Assembly: GCF_008831285.2 (NCBI RefSeq)
Contig: NW_022205153.1
Span: 1 to 22,593 of the forward strand
DNA length: 22,593 nt
Reading direction: 5' to 3'
Origin: Nymphaea colorata
Lineage: Eukaryota; Streptophyta; Magnoliopsida; Nymphaeales; Nymphaeaceae
Below are positions 17,145-22,593 of this stretch, piece after piece (within the stretch, counting starts at the first letter, position 1; each line of letters opens with the position of its first letter). The notes beneath the pieces are model-generated. The model was not told the origin of the DNA, did not search any database, and was given only the letters and a program-made list of their open reading frames with translations. The position numbers and the translations under genes were made by a program.

Positions 17145-18060
17145 TGACAAAATCACACGCAAATTTCAGACCGATGCAACAAACAGAGACGTGGAGACGC
17201 AAGAAGGTTACAGCCTCAAGGAAATTGCAAATGGCTAGTTAACAAGTCTCACCATCATCGGACGCCTCCTCTCGGCTACTAATCCTCCCGTCAACTCTTC
17301 CTTGATCAAGGTCTGCCACCACCTCCTTCATGAAGGTCATTTCTTTCCTTTCTTTTCTTCCTTGCAGATGTCTCCCTCTCCCTCTCTTTCTCCGACACGA
17401 TGACGACGGTCTCAGCAGCGAAAAGATAATGAGAGGACGAAGTCTCTCTCTCTCTAACCGCGACACGACAGCAACGAGGTCTGACGGGAAAGAATGAGAG
17501 GACAAGGGCCGGGAAGGTGCCGCAGTGCTTCCTGTAAATTTCGGGTTTCAATCTCCATCCTTGCTCTCTCACTTTCACGTTAGTTTCTCCCTCCTTGCTC
17601 TCTGGCTTCCTGCTAATTTCGTTTCGTCCTCGCACGTTCTCTCTCTCTCTCTCTCTGAATTTCATCTTTACAGGGCAGAACAGCCGATCGACTCTCTCTC
17701 TCTCACAATTACAAATACTCGTTAATAAAACAACTTACAATATTGATTTAACGAGAGCAGATCCTTACTTTAAAAATGGTAAAACAATTGAAGGAAGACT
17801 TTAAAATGTGATGCCCCAAACTACCTTCAAATACATTGAAGTGGATAAATATTGTGGTTGTTTGTTTACATGTTTAAATATAAGGATTGAAAATTTGATG
17901 GAAAGCTTCTATAAATTGCTATTATACACCACTTATATATACATATATATTCTTTAAATATTATTTTATTTGCTAATATTGTTTTTTTGGTTTTGAATTT
18001 TTTGTAAAATGTGTATATGATAGTATTGTTTTTTTGCCTATTCGTAATAAATTCAGCTTT
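17145..18060 (+). repeat. Monomer 1 (916 bp, internal deletion)
   Basis: Leftmost unit. It lacks about 130 bp found in all other units, with the junction at about 17432-17445 (GACGAAGTCTCTCTCTCTCT). It has edge-specific variants such as CACACGCAAATTT in place of CACATGCTAATTT. Confidence 0.93.
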
Positions 18061-19108
18061 TGACAAAATCACATGCTAATTTCAGACCGTGCAACAAACA
18101 GAGACATGGAGACGCAAGAAGGTTACAGCCTCAAGGAACTTGCAAATGGGCTAGTTAACAAGTCTCACCATCATCGGACGCCTCCTCTCGGCTACTAATC
18201 CTCCCGTCAACTCTTCCTTGATCAAGGTCTGCCACCACCTCCTTCATGAAGGTCATTTCTTTCCTTTCTTTTCTTCCTTGCAGATATCTCCCTCTCCCAC
18301 TCTTTCACCGACACGACGACGACGGTCTCAGCAGCGAAAAGATAATGAAAGGACGAGGTCTTCCTTGCAGATGTCTTCGTCTTAATTTCGTTTTTCCTTC
18401 TTCGTCATTGCTCTCTCAATTCACGTTAATTTCTCCTTTCTGGCTCTCCCACTTCCTGCTGATTTCATTCTTCGTCTTCGCAACGCTCTCTCTCTCTCTC
18501 TAACCGCGACACGACAGCAACGAGGTCTGACGGGAAAGAATGAGAGGACAAGGGCTGGGATGGTGCCGCAGTGCTTCCTGCAAATTTCGGGTTTCAATCT
18601 CCATCCTTCCTCTCTCACTTTCGAGTTAGTTTCTCCCTCCTTGCTCTCTGGCTTCCTGCTAATTTCGTTTCGTCCTCGCACGTTCTCTCTCTCTCTCTCT
18701 CTCTGAATTTCATCTTTACCGGGCAGAACAGCCGATCGACTCTCTCTCTCTCACAATTACAAAAGCTCGTTCATAAAACAACTTACAATATTGATTTAAC
18801 GAGAGCAGATCCTTACCTAAAAAATGGTAAAACAATTGAAGGAAGACTTTAAAATGTGATGCCCCAAACTACCTTCAAATACATTGAAGTGGATAAATAT
18901 TGTGGTTGTTTATTTACATGTCTAAATATAAGGATCGAAAATTTGATGGAAAGCTTCTATAAATTGCTATTAAACACCACTTATATATACATATATATTC
19001 TTTAAATATTATTTTATTTGATTATATTGTTTTTTTGGTTTTGAATTTTTTGTAAAATGTGTATATGATAGTATTGTTTTTTTGCCTATTCGTAATAAAT
19101 TCAGCTTT
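18061..19108 (+). repeat. Monomer 2 (1048 bp)
   Basis: Full unit. Internal duplication: segment A at about 18382-18505 and segment B at about 18581-18707. Confidence 0.95.
18106..18198 (+). CDS. 30-codon small ORF repeated in each monomer (doubtful)
   Basis: The reading starts METQEGYSLKELANGLVNK and ends in TAA after an HHHRTPPLGY tail. The same ORF with substitutions occurs at 19155-19247, 20198-20290 and 21249-21341. In monomer 1 the ATG is GTG (17191) and one base is lost, which creates an early TAG. No known family. Differences between copies are mostly amino-acid changing, so coding use is unlikely. Confidence 0.12.
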   Translation: METQEGYSLKELANGLVNKSHHHRTPPLGY

Positions 19109-20151
19109 TGACAAAATCACATGCTAATTTCAGACCGATGCAACAAACAGAGACATGGAGACGCAAGAAGGTTACAGCCTCAAGGAAATTGCAAATGGGC
19201 TAGTTAACAAGTCTAACCATCATCGGACGCCGCCTCTCAGATACTAATCCTCCCGTCAACTCTTCCTTGATCAAGGTCTGCCACCACCTCCTTCATGAAG
19301 GTCATTTCTTTCCTTTCTTTTCTTCCTTGCAGATATCTCCCTCTCCCTCTCTTTCACCGACACGACGACGACGGTCTCAGCAGCGAAAAGATAATGAAAG
19401 GACGAGGTCTTCCTTGCAGATGTCTTCGTCTTAATTTCGTTTTTCCTTCTTCGTCATTGCTCTCTCAATTCACGTTAATTTCACCTTTCTAGCTCTCCCA
19501 CTTCCTGCTGATTTCATTCTTCGTCTTCGCACGCTCTCTCTCTCTCTCTAACCACGACACAACGGCAACGAGGTCTGACGGGAAAGAATGAGAGGACAAG
19601 TGCCGGGAAGGTGCTGCAGTGCTTCCTGTAAATTTCGGGTTTCAATCTCCATCCTTGCTCTCTCACTTTCACGTTAGTTTCTCCCTCCTTGCTCTCTGGC
19701 TTCCTGCACATTTTGTTTCGTCCTCGCACACTCTGTCTCTCTCTCTCTGAATTTCATCTTTACCGGGCAGAACAGCCGATCGACTCTCTCTCTCTCACAA
19801 TTACAAAAGCTCGTTCATAAAACAACTTACAATGTTGATTTAACGAGAGCAGATCCTTACTTTAAAAATGGTAAAACAATTGAAGGAAGACTTTAAAATG
19901 TGATGCCCCAAACTACCTTCAAATACATTGAAGTGGATAAATATTGTGGTTGTTTATTTACATGTTTAAATATAATGATCGAAAATTTGATGGAAAGCTT
20001 CCATAAATTGCTACTATACACCACTATATATACATATATATTCTTTAAATATTATTTTATTTGCTAATATTGTTTTTTTGGTTTTGAATTTTTTGTAAAA
20101 TGTGTATATGATAGTATTGTTTTTTTGCCTATTCGTAATAAATTAAGCTTT
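19109..20151 (+). repeat. Monomer 3 (1043 bp)
   Basis: Full unit. It shares ACCACGACACAACGGCAACG with monomer 4 only. Confidence 0.95.
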
Positions 20152-21202
20152 TGACAAAATCACATGCTAATTTCAGACCGATGCAACAAACAGAGACATG
20201 GAGACGCAAGAAGGTTACAGCCTCAAGCAAATTGCAAATGGGCTAGTTAACAAGTATCACCATCGTCGGATGCCTCCTCTGGGTGACTAATCCTCCCCTC
20301 AACTCTTCCTTGATCAAGGTCTGCCACCACCTCTTTCATGAAGGTCATTTCTTTCCTTTCTTTTCTTCCTTGCAGATATCTCCCTCTCCCTCTCCATCTC
20401 TTTCACCGACACGACGACGACGGTCTCAGCAGCGAAAAGATAATGAAAGGACGAGGTCTTCCTTGCAGATGTCTTCGTCTTAATATCGTTTTTCCTTCTT
20501 CGTCATTGCTCTCTCAATTCACGTTAATTTCTCCTTTCTGGCTCTCCCACTTCCTGCTGATTTCATTCTTCGTCTTTGCACACTCTCTCTCTCTCTCTCT
20601 AACCACGACACAACGGCAACGAGGTCTGACGGGAAAGAATGAGAGGACAAGGGCCGGGAAGGTGCCGCAGTGCTTCCTGTAAATTTCGGGTTTCAATCTC
20701 CATCCTTGCTCTCTCACATTCACGTTAGTTTCTCCCTCCTTGCTCTCTGGCTTCCTGCTAATTTTGTTTCGTCCTCGCACGCTCTGTCTCTCTCTCTCTG
20801 AATTTCATCTTTACCGAGCAGAACAGCTGATCGACCCTCTCTCTCTCACAATTACAAAAGCTCGTTCATAAAACAACTTACAATATTGATTTAACGAGAG
20901 CAGATCCTTACTTTAAAAATGGTAAAACAATTGAAGGAAGACTTTAAAATGTGATGCCCCAAACTACCTTCAAATACATTGAAGTGGATAAATATTGTGG
21001 TTGTTTATTTACATGTTTAAATATAAGGATCGAAAATTTGATGGAAAGCTTCTATAAATTGCTATTATACAGCACTTATATAAACATATATATTCTTTAA
21101 ATATTATTTTATTTGCAGATATTGTTTTTTTTGTTTTGAATTTTTGTAAAATGTGTATATGATAGTATTTTTTTTTTGCCTATTCGTAATAAATTCAGCT
21201 TT
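20152..21202 (+). repeat. Monomer 4 (1051 bp)
   Basis: Full unit. It has an extra CTCCAT-type insertion in the CTCCCTCTCC stretch near 20385-20400. Confidence 0.95.
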
Positions 21203-21785
21203 TGACAAAATCACATGCTAATTTCAGACCGATGCAACAAACAGAGACATGGAGAAGCAAGAAGGTTACAGCCTCAAGGAAATTGCAAATAGGCTAGTTA
21301 ACAAGTCTCACCATCATCGGACGCCTCCTCTCGGCTACTAATCCTCCCGTCAACTCTTCCTTGATCAAGGTCTGCCACCACCAACTTCATGAAGGTCATT
21401 TCTTTCCTTTCTTTTCTTCCTTGCAGATTCTCCCTCTCCTCTCTTTCTCCGACACGATGACGACGGTCTCAGCAGCGAAAAGATAATGAGACGACGAGGT
21501 CTTCCTTGCAGATGTCTTCGTCTTAATTTCGTTTTTCCTTCTTCGTCATTGCTCTCTCAATTCACGTTAATTTCTCCTTTCTGGCTCTCCCACTTCCTGC
21601 TGATTTCATTCTTTGTCTTCGCACGCTCTCTCTCTCTCTCTAACCGCGACACGACAGCAACGAGGTCTGACGGGAAAGAATGAGAGGACAAGGGCCGGGA
21701 AGGTGCCGCAGTGCTTCCTGTAAATTTCGGGTTTTCAATCTCCATCCTTGCTCTCTCACTTTCACGTTAGTTTCTCCTTCCTTGC
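21203..21785 (+). repeat. Monomer 5 (truncated at 583 bp)
   Basis: Follows the monomer to CCTTGCT, then leaves it abruptly at 21786, where the other units continue CTCTGGCTTCC. Confidence 0.93.
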
Positions 21786-22593
21786 TGTCGCGACCCAAAT
21801 TTTGACACCAAAAATTTTCTTTCATTTTTATAATAGCGGAAGCAATATTGAGTCATGACCAGAACATAAAGAAATCAGACATTGTTTTATTTCAATAATA
21901 AAATACTTGGACCCAACAAAAAAATAAACACAAGTCCCCAAAACCGACGCAGTGTCCAGAATGCCAATGCTCGTCCATCACAAGACTGAGGTCGTCGCTC
22001 CAAAGCCAAATCTATCAAGGACTAACTGTAGAGATAGAAAGAAGGGTCAGAATTCCTCTGAGTATGAGAAAATCCAGCCATGAATGGAACATGGACCAAA
22101 ATAATATTTAGTTTCGTAAAACGATTCCAAAAAGTTCTTATGAACTACAACCATAAGTTTTCCAAAACTTAACACATATCAAAGTTACATCACATCATCA
22201 AAGACAAAACGAGGTGTGCACAACCTCCAAAATTTCGTACGCTTCCAACCGTGGTTCTATGACAATGCAATAGTCATCGTGTCGAGCAACAGAATCCCCG
22301 TGGGCACTCACGGGCGAACAGAACATCTCTTCACCAGGCGATCTAACGGATCGAGGGTACCTGAAGTGAAGCCTCCTGAGATATCCCAGATCGCCGCTGC
22401 CAGCAGCATGGTCTCTCCCAAACAGAAACAGAACAGAATCCCGAGCCCTTGTGCCGCCCAATACCCTGTGGGCCCTCCAGTACAGCCAGAGGAGTGTGAC
22501 CACTACCTCCTGGGACGAAACCAAACACTGGACAAAACAGAAAGCTCGCACTCGCATAAACCATCGTACAAAGTCCACGTTTCGCCTTCGAAT
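21786..22593. mobile_element. Probable LTR of another retrotransposon, runs off window
   Basis: Sequence unrelated to the array begins exactly with TGTCGCGACCC inside monomer 5. A TG start at a clean break in a repeat unit is what an LTR insertion gives. The minus strand has an AATAAAA signal near the left end, which would suit an element lying on the minus strand. GC content rises towards the right. Open frames here (126 codons at 22198-22578 minus) match nothing I know. The other end and the target duplication lie outside the window. Confidence 0.55.

Larger units (their letters stand above)
17145..21785 (+). repeat. Tandem array of ~1.05-kb monomers
   Basis: Five head-to-tail units, set by the anchor TGACAAAATCAC at 17145, 18061, 19109, 20152 and 21203, give periods of 916, 1048, 1043 and 1051 and a truncated 583-bp last unit. 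The first half of each unit is C/T-rich on the plus strand with CTCTCT runs. The second half is AT-rich. Homology of the first unit starts slightly earlier, near 17136. Units look about 95% or more identical by eye. I do not recognise a known satellite or transposon in it. Confidence 0.95.

Noticed and set aside
17306-17665. Arg/Glu/Lys-rich minus-strand frames in each monomer (also 18421-18681, 19514-19729, 20514-20780)
   Set aside because: They arise from GA-rich DNA. Their lengths and ends differ between monomers, and the repeated peptide text just mirrors the internal DNA duplication.
18246-18503. Ser/Leu/Phe-rich plus-strand frames in monomers (also 19295-19492, 20338-20682, 21486-21683)
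   Set aside because: Low-complexity C/T-rich DNA gives such frames by chance. Some have no stop only because the tract is pyrimidine-rich, and the ends are not conserved.
17145-21785. CRISPR-like or rDNA spacer array
   Set aside because: Units are about 1 kb without unique spacers, and no rRNA sequence is present.
22198-22578. 126-codon minus-strand open frame
   Set aside because: It is GC-rich and of mixed composition, lies in probable LTR sequence, and overlaps another open frame. No domain is recognisable.

Overview
The window looks like nuclear DNA of a flowering plant. It has no compact gene set. Instead it holds decayed Ty1/Copia retrotransposons primed by initiator-Met tRNA (TGGTATCAGAGC), AT-rich spacers, TA and GA microsatellites, one plausible GT-AG intron and a kilobase-scale tandem repeat. 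No intact protein-coding gene was found. The species cannot be named from the sequence alone.

Layout: 1-476 is flanking DNA with exon-like segments. 477-5176 is a structurally complete but frameshifted Copia element on the minus strand (element 1). It has 213- and 244-bp LTRs, PBS, PPT and a perfect 5-bp target duplication (GGATT). Its insertion appears to split a short exon-like open segment. 5182-5448 is flanking DNA. From 5449 a second minus-strand Copia element (element 2) runs through PPT, RNase H, RT and integrase core to about 7600. It has lost the RT YVDD segment and the integrase C-terminal region. A third Copia element (element 3, plus strand, 7881-12688, much more diverged LTRs) follows. 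Minus-strand Copia gag, protease and pre-integrase remnants reappear at about 13340-14300, so element 3 is probably nested inside element 2.

14420-16600 is spacer DNA with a (GA)n tract, a very strong G-quadruplex-type C/G run, a (TA)35 tract and no recognisable gene. At 16623-17080 (minus) two open exon-like segments are separated by a 200-bp GT-AG intron. Together they look like the end of an unidentified hydrophobic-protein gene or its remnant.

17145-21785 is the most striking part: a head-to-tail array of about 4.4 copies of a monomer of roughly 1.05 kb. Each monomer has a C/T-rich half carrying an internal duplication of about 125 bp, and an AT-rich half. The edge units share variants that the interior units lack, and the leftmost unit has an internal deletion of about 130 bp. 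The array's left edge lies in, or just upstream of, the candidate gene segment. Its right end is cut at 21786 by sequence starting TGTCGCGACCC, probably the LTR of another retrotransposon that runs off the window.

No cooperating gene system is visible. The biology here is genome turnover: nested retrotransposition, deletion with filler DNA, and local amplification of a promoter-like or satellite monomer.
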